Source: Clitoria ternatea
Lineage: Eukaryota > Streptophyta > Magnoliopsida > Fabales > Fabaceae
Length of the DNA stretch: 64,000 nt
Assembly (NCBI GenBank): GCA_037962975.1
Contig: CM075676.1
Span: forward strand, 49,028,001 to 49,092,000
Direction: 5' to 3'
Part shown: positions 32,907 to 44,153 of the stretch, one piece after another
How the letters are laid out: each line of letters opens with the position of its first letter
How positions within the stretch are numbered: the first letter of the stretch is position 1
The notes under the pieces: generated by a model
What the model was told of the DNA's origin: nothing
The model's database searches: none
Seen by the model: the letters and a program-made list of their open reading frames with translations, nothing else
Program-made: the position numbers and the translations under genes

Positions 32907-34008
32907 TATCCTTGTTATCTCTCTTATTGGACTCAGAACCACATCGTGGAAGGTTATTGAAGGTCTTGAATAAAGCACATGTTGCGAAAGATATTTCGCC
33001 AGAAAGGTTTGAAGGGATAGTGGGGCATATTGCCTCAAATGACTACTTAACTTTCACCGACGAAGAGATACCTGCTGAAGGGAGAGGTCATAATAAGGCA
33101 TTACACATCTCTGTCAAGTGTCGGGATCATATCGTAGCCAAGGTCCTAGTTGATAATGGCTCCTCTCTGAATATCATGCCAAAGTCCACCTTAAATCAAC
33201 TACCTTTTGATGGGTCACATATGAAGCCAAGCTCAATGGTAGTAAGAGCTTTTGACGGTACTCGGAGAGAGGTCATTGGAGATATTGAGATCCCCATCCA
33301 AGTGGGCCCATGCACCTTCAATGTATTATTTCAAGTGATGGACATCAATCCTGCTTATAGCTGCCTATTGGGGAGGCCTTGGATACATTCTGCCGGTGTG
33401 GTTCCATCTACCCTTCATCAAAAGCTTAAATTTGTGGTAAATAACAAGCTAATCATTGTTTTTGGTGAGGGAGATTTCCTTATCAGCAAGCCCATGTCAA
33501 CTCCATATATAGAAGCGGCTGAAGAAAGTCTAGAGACTTCCTTCCAATCATTGGAAATTGCTCACACCACCTATGTGAGCGAAGGGTTACAACTAGCTCG
33601 TCCTTCCAAAGCTTCTATGATGGTGGCCAAAGTGATGATGAAATCTGGATTCCAGCCAGGGAAAGGGCTTGGGAAGATGCTTGATGGAGGAGTAGACCCA
33701 TTATCGGTTAAGGAGAATAAGAACGGCTTTGGGCTGGGATATTATCCATCTCCAATGGAAAGAGCGAAGGTTTTCACAGATAAAAGAGAAAAACGACTTG
33801 CACGGTTAGAAAACCGAGAACCCCTAACTGCGAAGATCCCTATCTGTGACCTTTACCAAAGCTTCAGGAGTGCAGGCTTGACATCTCCAGACCAAGTGAC
33901 AGTCATCGATGATGAGTCCAAGAGAGAAGAAGACTTGATTTACCCTTGTCCTTCAGATACTGAGTTGTGTAATTGGGAAGCCGTTGAGTTTCCAGAGATC
34001 ATTTCAAA
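32907..34008 (+). CDS. Ogre 1 protease exon (3' part of gag-pro) with G-patch-like segment
   Basis: Continues the gag frame cut by the nested element. The codons on both sides join without frame change when the insertion and one TSD are removed. The aspartic protease core is KVLVDNGSSLNIMP (catalytic Asp codon 33152-33154), followed by the flap region and YSCLLGRPWIHSAG. After it, at about 33605-33765, lies a Gly-rich segment (MMKSGFQPGKGLGK, then NGFGLGYYP) with the spacing of a G-patch nucleic-acid-binding domain. This exon itself has no stop before the splice donor; the unspliced frame reaches TAA at 34010-34012 just inside the intron. It cannot be expressed as one unit because of the insertion and the upstream stops. 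Confidence 0.85.
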
Positions 34009-34178
34009 GTAATTGTTCACTTTGTAGGTTTTTGTTTAAATCCTTTGGCTATGCCTAAAGCCTTAGGATGAGTTTTAATAAGAGCAAAACATGTTTCCTT
34101 TATCATTTCAAATAAATAAAAGTTAAGTTCAATTATCATTTTCCTTATTTTGCCTTTTTTATATTAAATAAATTGCAG
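34009..34178 (+). other. Ogre intron between protease and reverse transcriptase
   Basis: Donor TCAAA|GTAATT at 34009, acceptor TTTGCAG-like AATTGCAG|ATCTGAA ending 34178; 170 bp, T-rich, with stop codons in the coding frame (TAA at the donor, TAA at 34165). Removing it joins ...EIIS-K-SEIEFQ... in frame with the RT exon. Ogre elements are known to carry a spliced intron at this position, so the sequence and the literature agree. Confidence 0.85.
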
Positions 34179-37100
34179 ATCTGAAATTGAATTTCAAAAT
34201 AATAAGATTTCTTTCTCCCATCACGATTTTAATCCAACAAGCGAAGAGGACGAAGAGTCCGATGAACCTTCCCCTGAATTACTAAGGTTGCTAGATCAGG
34301 AAGATAAAGAAATTTCTCCCTATCTAGAAATTGTTGAAGTCATAAATTTAGGGAGTGAAGAATACAAACAAGAAGTCAAAATCGGCACCTCTTTGAGTAG
34401 AGAACATAGGAGGGAATTAATAGAATTGTTGGTTGAATTCAGCGATGTGTTTGCTTGGTCGTATCAAGATATGCCGGGATTAGATAACTGCATCGTTGAA
34501 CACAAGTTGCCATTGAAACCCGGTTGCGTCCCCATAAAGCAAAAGTTGAGAAGGATGAAGCCAGAAATGCTCTTAAAGATTAAAGAAGAGATAACCAAAC
34601 AGTTGGATGCTGGGTTCTTGGCTGTCTCCAAATACCCTGAATGGGTGGCCAACATTGTTCCGGTCCCGAAGAAGGATGGGAAGGTACGAATGTGTGTTGA
34701 TTACCGGGATTTGAATAGAGCTAGCCCAAAAGATGACTTTCCATTGCCACATATTGATGTTCTTGTTGATAACACGGCCCAACATTCCATTTTTTCATTC
34801 ATGGATGGATTTTCTGGGTATAACCAAATCAAGATGGCACCCGAAGACATGGAAAAAACCACTTTCATTACTTTGTGGGGAACCTTCTGCTACAAGGTGA
34901 TGTCTTTTGGATTAAAAAATACCGGTGCCACTTACCAAAGAGCGATGGTAACTCTATTTCATGACATGATGCATAAAGAGATAGAGGTTTATGTGGATGA
35001 TATTATTGCCAAATCCAAATCCGTTGAAGGTCACTTGATTGACTTACGAAAGCTCTTTGAACGCCTGAGAAAATTCAAACTCAGATTAAATCCGGCTAAA
35101 TGCACTTTTGGGGCTAGTTCTGGAAGGTTGCTTGGTTTCATTGTCAGTGAGAAAGGTATCGAAGTGGATCCTGATAAAGTAAAGGCAATCATGGAAATGC
35201 CTGCTCCTAGCACTGAAAAAGAAGTACGAGGATTCCTTGGAAGGTTGAATTACATAGCTCGTTTCATTTCTCAACTAACAACTGTATGTAATCCAATCTT
35301 TAAGTTGCTTCGTAAAAATCAACCATCACAATGGAATGATGATTGTCAGGAGGCCTTTGACCAAATAAAGCAATACTTACAATCCCCACCGATCTTGGTT
35401 CCTCCAACACCGGGAAGACCACTCCTGTTGTATTTGACAGTGATAGATGAGTCTATGGGCTCTGTACTGGGGCAACATGATGAGTCTGGGAGAAAAGAGC
35501 ATGCTATTTACTATTTGAGCAAGAAGTTCACTGAGTGCGAAGCACGATATTCCACTGTGGAACGAACTTGTTGTGCATTAGCATGGGCTGCTCGTCGCCT
35601 AAGGCAATACATGTTATCTTATACTACTTGGTTGGTATCTAAGATGGACCCAATTAAGTACATCTTTGAAAAACCGGCTCTGACGGGAAGAATAGCTCGT
35701 TGGCAGGTTCTTTTGACTGAGTATGATATCATTCATGTCACCAAAAAAGCTGTAAGAGGGAGTGCTTTAGCTGATCACTTGGCCCACCATCCCCTAAAAG
35801 AGTACCAACCAATGTCATTCGAATTTCCTGACGAAAATATTATGATGTTGTCAGAAGAGAAAGATTGTCCTAATAGAACTTGGATTTTGATGTTCGATGG
35901 GGCGTCGAATACACTGGGGCATGGGATTGGAGCCATCCTAATCTCACCAGATAACAAGCTTTTCCCATTCACTGCTAGAATTTGTTTTGATTATACCAAT
36001 ATTATTGCAGAATATGAAGCTTGTGCTTTGGGGATTCAGGCGGCACTTGAAGCAAAGGTGAAATCTCTACAAATATACGGAGATTCTGCCTTGGTGATTC
36101 ATCAACTGAAAGAAGAATGGGGTACTAGAGATGGCAAATTGATTCCTTATCAAGCTCACATCATGGAACTAATCAAAGGGTTTGATGAAGTCTCTTTCCA
36201 TCATATTTCTCGGGATGATAACCAATTAGCCGATGCTTTGGCCACGTTGGCCTCCATGTTCAACGTAAGTAGGGAGTGTGACATGCCCTTCATCGAGATT
36301 GAAAGGCGTCTCGAACCTGCATATTGTCATGAGATAGAAGAAGAGCCCGATGGGAAACCATGGTTTCATGACATCAAAAATTATGTTCAAAATCAAGAAT
36401 ATCCCCCTGGTATCTCAGAAAATGATAAAAGAACCCTCAGGCACCTAGCCATGAATTTCTTTATGACTGGGAATACACTCTATAAGAGAAATTATGATTC
36501 TGTTCTCCTTCGTTGCGTAGACGTGATGGAAGCTAACAAAATCATGAAGGATGTTCATGAAGGGCCTTTCGGAACACATGCAAATGGGCACTCGATGGCA
36601 AGAAAAATTCTCCGATCTGGATATTATTGGATGACAATGGAGAATGATTGTAATAACTATACCAAGAAATGTCACAAGTGTCAAACCTATGCAGACAACA
36701 TTCATGCACCACCATCTTCTTTGCACGTTCTAACAGCGCCTTGGCCTTTTGCTATGTGGGGCATAGATGTTATTGGTCCCATTGAACCAAAAGCATCGAA
36801 TGGGCATCGCTTTATTTTGGTGGCCATTGATTACTTCACCAAGTGGGTTGAAGCAGCTTCCTACACCAACGTGACTAAAAATGTTATGGTCAAATTCATC
36901 AAGAGAGAATTGATTTGTAGATATGGTTTACCAAATCAGATCATCACTGATAATGGTACAAACCTGAATAATAAGATGATGGATGAACTCTGCGAGGAAT
37001 TCAAAATCAAACACCTCAATTCATCTCCATACAGACCTAAGATGAATGGAGCAGTGGAAGCTGCTAACAAAAATATAAAGAAAATCATACAAAAGATGGT

Positions 37101-37608
37101 TGAAACCTACAAAGACTGGAGTGAGTTGCTTCCTTTTGCTTTACATGGGTATCGTACCTCTGTACGAACTTCGACAGGGGCAACACCCTTCTCATTGGTG
37201 TATGGTATGGAAGCTGTTTTACCAATAGAAGTGGAAATTCCATCTTTAAAAGTAATCATGGATGCCAAATTAGAAGAAGCTGAATGGGTTCGGTCCCGGT
37301 ATGATCAATTAAATTTAATTGATGGGAAAAGGTTAACCGCTCTCTGTCATGGGCAGTTATACCAAAAGCGTATGAAGAAGGCATACGAAAAGAAAGTGCG
37401 ACCTCGTCAATTTCATGAAGGTGATTTGGTACTGAAGAAAATCTTGCCGAATCAAAATGATCATCGAGGCAAATGGAGGCCAAATTATGAAGGACCATTC
37501 ATTGTAAAGAGAGCCTTTTCTGGAGGAGCTTTGATTTTGACGAACATGGATGGTGAGGAGTTATCTTTCCCGGTCAATTCAGATGCAGTCAAGAAGTATT
37601 ATGCTTGA
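34179..37608 (+). CDS. Ogre 1 RT - RNase H - aRNase H - integrase exon, intact
   Basis: Uninterrupted from the splice acceptor to TGA 37606-37608. Numbering from codon 34288: RT has VRMCVDYRDLNRASPKDDFP near 132 and the catalytic YVDD at 235-238. The first, gypsy RNase H has lost acidic residues (LLLYLTVIDESMGSVL). A second archaeal-type RNase H follows with Asp537 (FDGASN), Glu575 (AEYEA), Asp599 (YGDS) and Asp649 (LADALA), the dual-RNase H layout of the Tat lineage. Integrase has an HX3H-CX2C zinc finger (HANGH...CHKC) and the catalytic triad Asp827, Asp888, Glu924 (DX60DX35E). No chromodomain is seen. All catalytic positions are kept, in contrast with the broken gag/ORF1. Confidence 0.93.
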
Positions 37609-38204
37609 GCATACTCTAAAGGGATAGGGTAGTCTTTATGTCCTCTAAAAGTTTGGATTAAAAATTATGATGTAAACTTGTAATTTTCCCAAGTAAATAT
37701 ATGGAATTCTCAATTTCAATTCCAATCCTTGTCTTGTCAGGTTTCATTTGCATGCATTTTGTGAAAAATATTTAAAAAAAATCATGAAAAGCATATTTTT
37801 AATCTCAAACAAGCTTGATACTTCCCAATTACACAGACCTTGGTAATCAGGATATTCCGCTCTGCCATGAGTAATAACAAGTCCCATAAGGATTAGGGTA
37901 GTCACCTGGAGGAAACCAGATCTTTAACCTTTGGTTTTCCACTTGATTATTTCTTCTATGCAGAGTTGAGGTTAGAACAAGGACAAATATTCCCCATGAA
38001 GAGTCGAGATCAACAGTTTCAGCCTATCACCTAACTCCAGTCGGGATGGTTTACTAAGATGTGAAAATGCAATCCTTGTATTCACTCGGAACCCACACTA
38101 AGTCAGAAAAGTCAATCTCAGACACATTCTTCTTGAGCATAAATCTCATATAATTCTCCACCATAAGTCATTATGGTATAGGTATTTCCCTTAAGTCTTA
38201 CTTC
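37609..38204 (+). other. Ogre 1 3' untranslated region
   Basis: Non-coding sequence between the integrase stop and the 79-bp tandem array. Confidence 0.6.
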
Positions 38205-38870
38205 ATGTCCGAGCCTCAGGTATCCATTCCTAGGCTACTCAAATCAAATCAGGGGCATTTCCCCAGTCATTTATTTTCATGTCAAAGCCTCAGGTATCCA
38301 TCCCTAGGCTATCTCAACCAAAATCAAGTCAGGGGCATCCCCCCAGTCATTTATTTTATGTCAAAGCCTCAGGTATTCTTCCCTAGGCTATCTCAATCAA
38401 AACCAAGTCAGGGGCATCCCCCCAGTCATTTATTTTATGTCAAAGCCTCAGGTATTCTTCCCTAGGCTATCTCAATCAAAACCAAGTTAGGGGCATCCCC
38501 CCAGTCATTTATTTTATGTCAAAGCCTCAGGTATTCTTCCCTAGGCTATCTCAATCAAAATCAAGTCAGGGGCATCCCCCCAGTCGTTTATTTCATATCA
38601 AAGCCTCAGGTATCCATCCCTAGACTATCTCAATCATAATCAAATCAGGGGCATCCCCCTAGTCATTTAGTTTCATGTCAAAGCTTCAGGTATCCTTCCC
38701 TAGGCTATCTCAATCAAAATCAAATCAGGGCATCTCCCCAGTCATTTATTTTCATGACAAAGCCTCAGGTATCCTTCCCTAGGCCATCTCAATCAAAATC
38801 ATTCAGGGGCATCCCCCTGTCATCTATTTTGTGTCAAATCCTCAAATACCCATTCTTAGGCTCTTCGAAA
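38205..38870 (+). repeat. 79-bp tandem array in the Ogre 3' region
   Basis: About nine copies of a unit that includes AAAGCCTCAGGTATTCTTCC and GGGGCATCCCCCCAGTCATT. Copy starts are near 38208, 38282, 38361, 38440, 38519, 38598, 38678, 38757 and 38834, so the spacing is 79 bp for the central units and 74-80 bp at the edges. The open frame across it is a by-product of the repeat. Confidence 0.9.
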
Positions 38871-39070
38871 TGTCAAGGCAACTTCATATTTTTCTAAAAG
38901 CTTCAGGTATTAACCCCTAGGTTATGTCGTTTATCTTCCTGTCATTGGGACAACACCATTCGGCTATTTACTTCTTGCCAAAAGTTGTCGAGTATTCTTA
39001 GTGGTGTTCACGTCTTTACTTTCTTTTCACATCAATAATATGAATATGTCTCATATTCTTTCATGAAAAG

Positions 39071-39085
39071 AAGTAAAGAGGGGCA
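39071..39085 (+). other. Polypurine tract of Ogre 1
   Basis: AAGTAAAGAGGGGCA two bases before the 3' LTR, as expected for plus-strand priming. Confidence 0.8.
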
Positions 39086-39589
39086 TCTGTGAACACCTAT
39101 TTTTGTCCGGCAAAATATATATTAAGACATGTAAAAAAAGTAGAAAAAAAAGAAAGAAAAAAAAAGAAAAAAAAAGAGTTTATTTGTCCTAGAATCCGGA
39201 GTCAATGTTGACTGCATTAACCGGGGTCCTAGCACGGTCTCATGACTGGTGTTACCTCATTAGTTCTAAGCTCGTACAGCCTCACTGGAGTACGGTATTT
39301 TACACCTCAGTTCGGTGGGAATCCGAGGTTCTTCAAGTTAAAACTGATGTGTTAATCCGTACTTGAACTTCAAGACACACCGGAGGTAAACCTGCAGAAG
39401 ATTCCCCAATGCTTAATATTTAACCGAGGTGAAGAAAAATGTCCATAGTTGACCAATGATTTCAGACCCCGGTTATGACTTACCAGTTCTCATTGGTGAC
39501 GCGGTACAGTGCTTAGAACCTCGTCCAGTCTAGATTGCCACCCCGGATCATATTTTTTTTTTAAAAATATATTATTAAAAATTGTATAG

Positions 39590-39600
39590 TGACCGTTGGA
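39590..39600 (-). promoter_or_regulatory. MSA-type element, 3' LTR copy
   Basis: Same perfect TCCAACGGTCA on the minus strand as in the 5' LTR, upstream of the second micropeptide copy. Confidence 0.5.
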
Positions 39601-39694
39601 ATAGTAACCCTTCCCCATTTCTATAAATACCCAATCCCTCTTCATTTCCTACCACACCTCTCATTTCATCAATTCTCTTCATTTCTCTCAAGCA

Positions 39695-39829
39695 ATGGCT
39701 GATGGATGCCGAAGCCAAGAGGAAAGAATAAGGGAGGGAAGACGATGTTTTGTGACTACCTTTTTACTCCTTATAGTGTGGGTAGTAATTTATATTTATT
39801 GGATATTTTATATATTTCCATATATGTAA
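39695..39829 (+). CDS. Single-pass membrane micropeptide (44 aa) in Ogre 1 3' LTR
   Basis: ATG at 39695 with G at -3 and G at +4 (a strong start context), TAA at 39827-39829. It is identical to the 5' LTR copy except for Ala in place of Thr at residue 2. Because the LTRs differ at many other sites, the intact frame with a single amino-acid change is mildly suggestive of constraint. Ala2 is shared with the related ORF at 50533, so this is probably the ancestral form. Transcription starting here would also read out of the element into solo LTR B. Confidence 0.5.
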   Translation: MADGCRSQEERIREGRRCFVTTFLLLIVWVVIYIYWIFYIFPYM

Positions 39830-42800
39830 TAAATAATTTATGTTTCAATTTGTAACTTTAAATAAAAGGCCCCAAAAAAAATCAGAAAAATAAATGGGCA
39901 AAAAAAAAATCAGAAAAAAAAATAAAAAAAAATAAAAAAAATGAATAAAAAACGAAAATAAAAAAAATAAAAATAAATAAAAAGGGCCAAAAAAAAAGAA
40001 AAGAAAAAGAAAAAAAAAAGAGAAAAAAAGGGCCCAAACAAAAAAAACAAAACAAAAAAACTAAAAAAAAAAGCCCAAAAAAATAAAAACAAAAAAAAAG
40101 AAATGGGCCCAAAAAAAAAGTCCAAAAAAAAGTAAAAAAAACGAAAATTAAAAAAAAGAAAAAGAAAAAGAAAAAGGGGTTACGGTGGTTTTTAGTGGTG
40201 GACCCCGGTTTGGTTGGATGATTGAAGAAAATTAGGGAAATTGACATGGAATTTGGACAAATTGGAAAAGTAAGAAAGTGATGTCTTTTAGGGAGGATCC
40301 AATGCCAATTTCTTTCTATAAATAGAAGGTGATATTGAGGCATTTTGGAGGAAGAAGAGGAAAAAGAGGGGAAAGAGTGTTAAATTTTTGTGAGAATTTT
40401 TAGAAGTTTGGTTTTTCAAAAATTACTTTGTGTAATCCTAGTTAGGAAAATGAGTGCACCACTCTTGTTTGTCTTAGTATGTGAGTTTTTGTGAGCTAAA
40501 ATACTGTCCAAGTGTTGTAACCGGTATCCAAATACCTTCAAATCAAGTCCAAACAAAGCCAAAAGCAAAGGAAATCTACACAAAATTGATTTCCCGACTT
40601 CCGTTCTAGTTTCTCTGTAATTGATCTTGTACCAAGGTATTTTTTATTAATACAAAGTTGTTTATTTATATTTATTTATTCGTCTTATTTAATTGTTATT
40701 TATTTTTCTGCACTTTTATTTTTCTTTATTTATATTCAAGCACTTTATTTTCTTGCACTTTATTTTTCTGCAGTTATTTATCTGTTTATTTATTTTTATG
40801 CATCTCCATCTTTATTTATTTATTTGTACCTTTATTTTTCCTTATTTATTTTTTTTTACACTTTTATTCCTCTTTATTTACTTTTCTGCACTTTTATTAT
40901 TGTTAATTTATTTTTCTGCACTTTATTTATCCGCACTTTATATTTCTGTAATTATTAGTTCATTTTTTTTATTTTTTACATTTTTATCTTTATTTATTTA
41001 TTTTTATGCCCTTTTATTTTGTTTATTTACTTTCCCGTCCCTTTAGTTTTATTATTTACTTTTCTGCCCATTTATTTTCATATATTTACTTTTATACCCC
41101 TTTATTTTTGTTATTTATATTTCTGCCCCTTTATTTTCATGTATTTACTTTTGTACCCCTTTATTTTTGTTATTTACATTTCTGCCCCTTTATTTTCATA
41201 TATTTACTTTTTAGCCCTGTTATTTTGATTATTTACATTTCTGCCCCTTTATTTACATGTATTTACTTTTCTACCCCTTTATTTTTGCTATTTACTTTTC
41301 TGCTCCTTTATTTTCATGTATTTACTTTTTGCCCCTTTATTTTTGTTATTTACATCTCTGCCCCTTTATTTTCATGTATTTGCTTTCCTGTCCCTTTTAT
41401 TTTTGTTATTTACTTTTCTGCTGCTTTATTTTTGTTATTTACTTTTCTGCTCCTTTATTTTTTTATTATTTATTTTTCTGTCCCTTTATTTTATGTATTT
41501 ATTTTTTCTGCTCTTTTATTTTTATGTATTTATTGTTATGTCTATTTATTTTTATTTTTTATTTTTTTTGAACATTTTATTTATTTTTTTTCTACCTTTA
41601 TTTTTTTTATTTTATTATTATTATTTATTCTCTATACTTTTTATTTTTAGTTATTTATCTTTTTGCTTTCTTTTATCTTTCTACACTTTCTATTTATTTA
41701 TTTACGTTTGACCATTTTAATAGTTTATAAATATGTATATATATATATATACATAATTATCCATTTTTATTATGGTCATGATTTCCTATTATTTTCTCTT
41801 AGTAACCTTTTAATAATTAAGAAAAAAATCATTTTCATAAAAAATAAAAAAATCAAGACTAATAAATAGTGTGTTATTTATTCATTCATTTTTCTCTTAA
41901 ATTTAAGATGTGATTAATTTAGATGAGACATCTTATTAATCTTATTTTTTTAAAAAGATAATTAAATAATATTCCTTGTCAATTTTAATTAATTAAGTGT
42001 ATTATATTTCTTTATCTTCATGTTGATGTGTTTAATTTTATTTTTTTTCTCTTATCTTTATTTATTTATTTATTTATTTGTTTTGAACTTTATATTTCTC
42101 AATAAAAATCAATTTTTTACTAGAAAATAAGTAAGACAAGACGTCTTATTTTTTTTATTTTTTTTATCTTTTTATTTTTATAGTCTTTTAATCATTTGTT
42201 TATTTATTTTCTTAGAACTAAAAAACAACAAACATAGGAGATGTATTTTTTTACTATCTTTGTTTTATTCATATTTATATATTTTTTTATTGTGTATATT
42301 ATTTATGATTGTTTTATGAAGGATGAAATATTTGATAATCATTTTTTTAAATTATGCATGATCAATTTGGGTAACCGTTTTTTACGGACAGTGTGGGGTG
42401 CTAATACCTTCCCCTCCTGTAATTCGACTCCCGGACTAAACAGAATCTCATTTTTTTAAAACAAAAAAAACCAGTGCTATTTAAAGGTTTTCCTAATATT
42501 TTCCTTAATAAATATTGGTGGCGACTCCTTGAACCCTTTATTTTTTAGGCTTCTCAAGAGCCTCACTTCAATGCAGTTTCAATTTTCTTTTATTTGTCTT
42601 TAACCAGTCCGCGTCGTACGTCGGCAACAGTATTAATGATATTTAATTTAATTGATTTGATTATGATTGATTATATTTGTGATTGATGATGTTTAACTGT
42701 GATTGACATTTTTTTGATTGATGATCTTGTGATATAAAGTTAAGCATATAGCGAGCATGACGAAAAGCTAAAACTCAGTAAGAATTTTCTTACCTTATTC

Positions 42801-44153
42801 TTTAAATTTTTTTATCTTTTATTTCTTCTTAGAAATTATTTTTATTAACTTTACTTTTAATATTTAAAATAAATTTTTTTAGAAGAAGTCATTTTATTGA
42901 AAATTAATTTATAAAAAGGTTAAGATAATTAAATTTTGAATTAAAGAAAAATTTTATAATTTTAAGTATTTTTGGTTAATGATTTAAAGATTATTCTCTT
43001 TTAATAAAATAAAATTTTCAAAAGAAAATTATTTTCTTTTTCCAACTTAATAACTAAAGATATTTGGAAATAATTAAAATTTCTAAATTCGATCTTGTTA
43101 AGATTCAATTTGAGAAAGATTATTTAAAATTTTATATGAAAGTTTTGAGATATTTAAGGCTTAGAAACTCAATTTCGGTGAGATTCAAAAACTGTACTAA
43201 ATTAAAATTAGAGAATTGAGAAAACGTACAGTTAATTGAAATGATGTTGTAAACCTTTAAGGTATTTAATAATTGAGTTTCTAAAAGCCTTAACCAATTA
43301 AATACGCGAGTAGTTCATGCATCATAAATCATTAAAGTGAAACAAAATGATATTGCCTGGGGACGGATTATAGAAACCGAGGATACATTAGAGGAAGCTT
43401 AATTACGAGCCTTGGGATGAGAGGGTGTGAAAGGGTGCTTCAGGGGACCTGGGGTAGCTCCTTAGTGTCGGGTACTTTCACAATAAAAACTTTCTCAATC
43501 TGACTAGTCTCTAAGTGTTTCCATGCCAGTTGAGCTGTTCATATTATCATTATCCAGACTTATGGAACAGTGTAAACTCTTGGTTGGCCCAGTACAAATT
43601 AAAATTTAAGGGCCCACATATATAGGTAGGTTATGATGAAGATGTTGCATAACATTCATGCATTCATAATTGATTGTGTGTGTGATTGTGATTGTGATTG
43701 ATATTATTATATATGAGTTTGTGAAAACCCTTTATTGCTTATGCCCCATTTGAGAATATTATATTCTGTTTCTCACTCCTTTCTCCGTGTTTTTGTTTCA
43801 TATGTTTTAAATTGATGGTTCAGAGGGAACGATCGAAGAATCTCTCCAGTAAATATAGTACGCTCTAGAAAGAGAGCTCGATATGAATACCGTGGTCCAA
43901 TAAATAAATAAAGTTATTAAGTAACTGCTTCTAGGCCATGGAGTTTCCTCTCTTTCTTATAATGTTTAATATTTATTTTCTTCGGATGAATGTAAAATTA
44001 ATTTATAAAGTTTTAATAATATTTAGGAGGTATTTCAAAAATGATGTATGTAATCTATTCCGATAGTTTTCTTTTAATGATCATTGCTTTTAAAAATTTT
44101 TTTATGAATTTTTCTAGTATTTATTAAGGTGTAACAGAGGATGTTACAATATC

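Larger units (their letters stand above)
16855..42629 (+). mobile_element. Ogre/Tat-lineage Ty3/gypsy retrotransposon 1
   Basis: A complete element with LTRs 16855-20398 and 39088-42629, TGTGAACACC start, CA end, and an exact 5-bp target duplication gtatt (16850-16854, 42630-42634). Internal order: tRNA-Arg-type PBS, ORF1, gag, protease, intron, RT, RNase H, second RNase H, integrase, tandem-repeat 3' region, polypurine tract. Without the nested 6.95-kb insertion it is about 18.8 kb, in the large size range of Ogre elements. It sits inside solo LTR B. The LTR pair differs by many substitutions and homopolymer indels, so it is clearly older than the element nested within it. Confidence 0.92.
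39088..42629 (+). repeat. Ogre 1, 3' LTR
   Basis: A 3542-bp copy of the 5' LTR with the same internal order. Differences include many homopolymer-length changes and, at the end, an 11-bp loss (GTCGG then CAACA in place of the longer GC-rich terminus). The gtatt target duplication follows directly. Confidence 0.92.
15692..44148 (+). mobile_element. Solo LTR, TGTAACACCC family (copy B), interrupted by Ogre
   Basis: Starts TGTAACACCC at 15692, ends GAGGATGTTACA at 44148, and is flanked by the exact 5-bp repeat atatc (15687-15691, 44149-44153). It is split by the 25.8-kb Ogre insertion; the pieces 15692-16854 and 42635-44148 total about 2.68 kb and are colinear with copy A. A TATA box lies at 16315-16322. 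It has no internal region, so it is a solo LTR. The intact TSD shows that both pieces belong to one insertion. Confidence 0.85.

Noticed and set aside
38205..38465. 86-codon frame over the 79-bp array
   Set aside because: Open only because of the tandem unit; not related to any Ogre protein.
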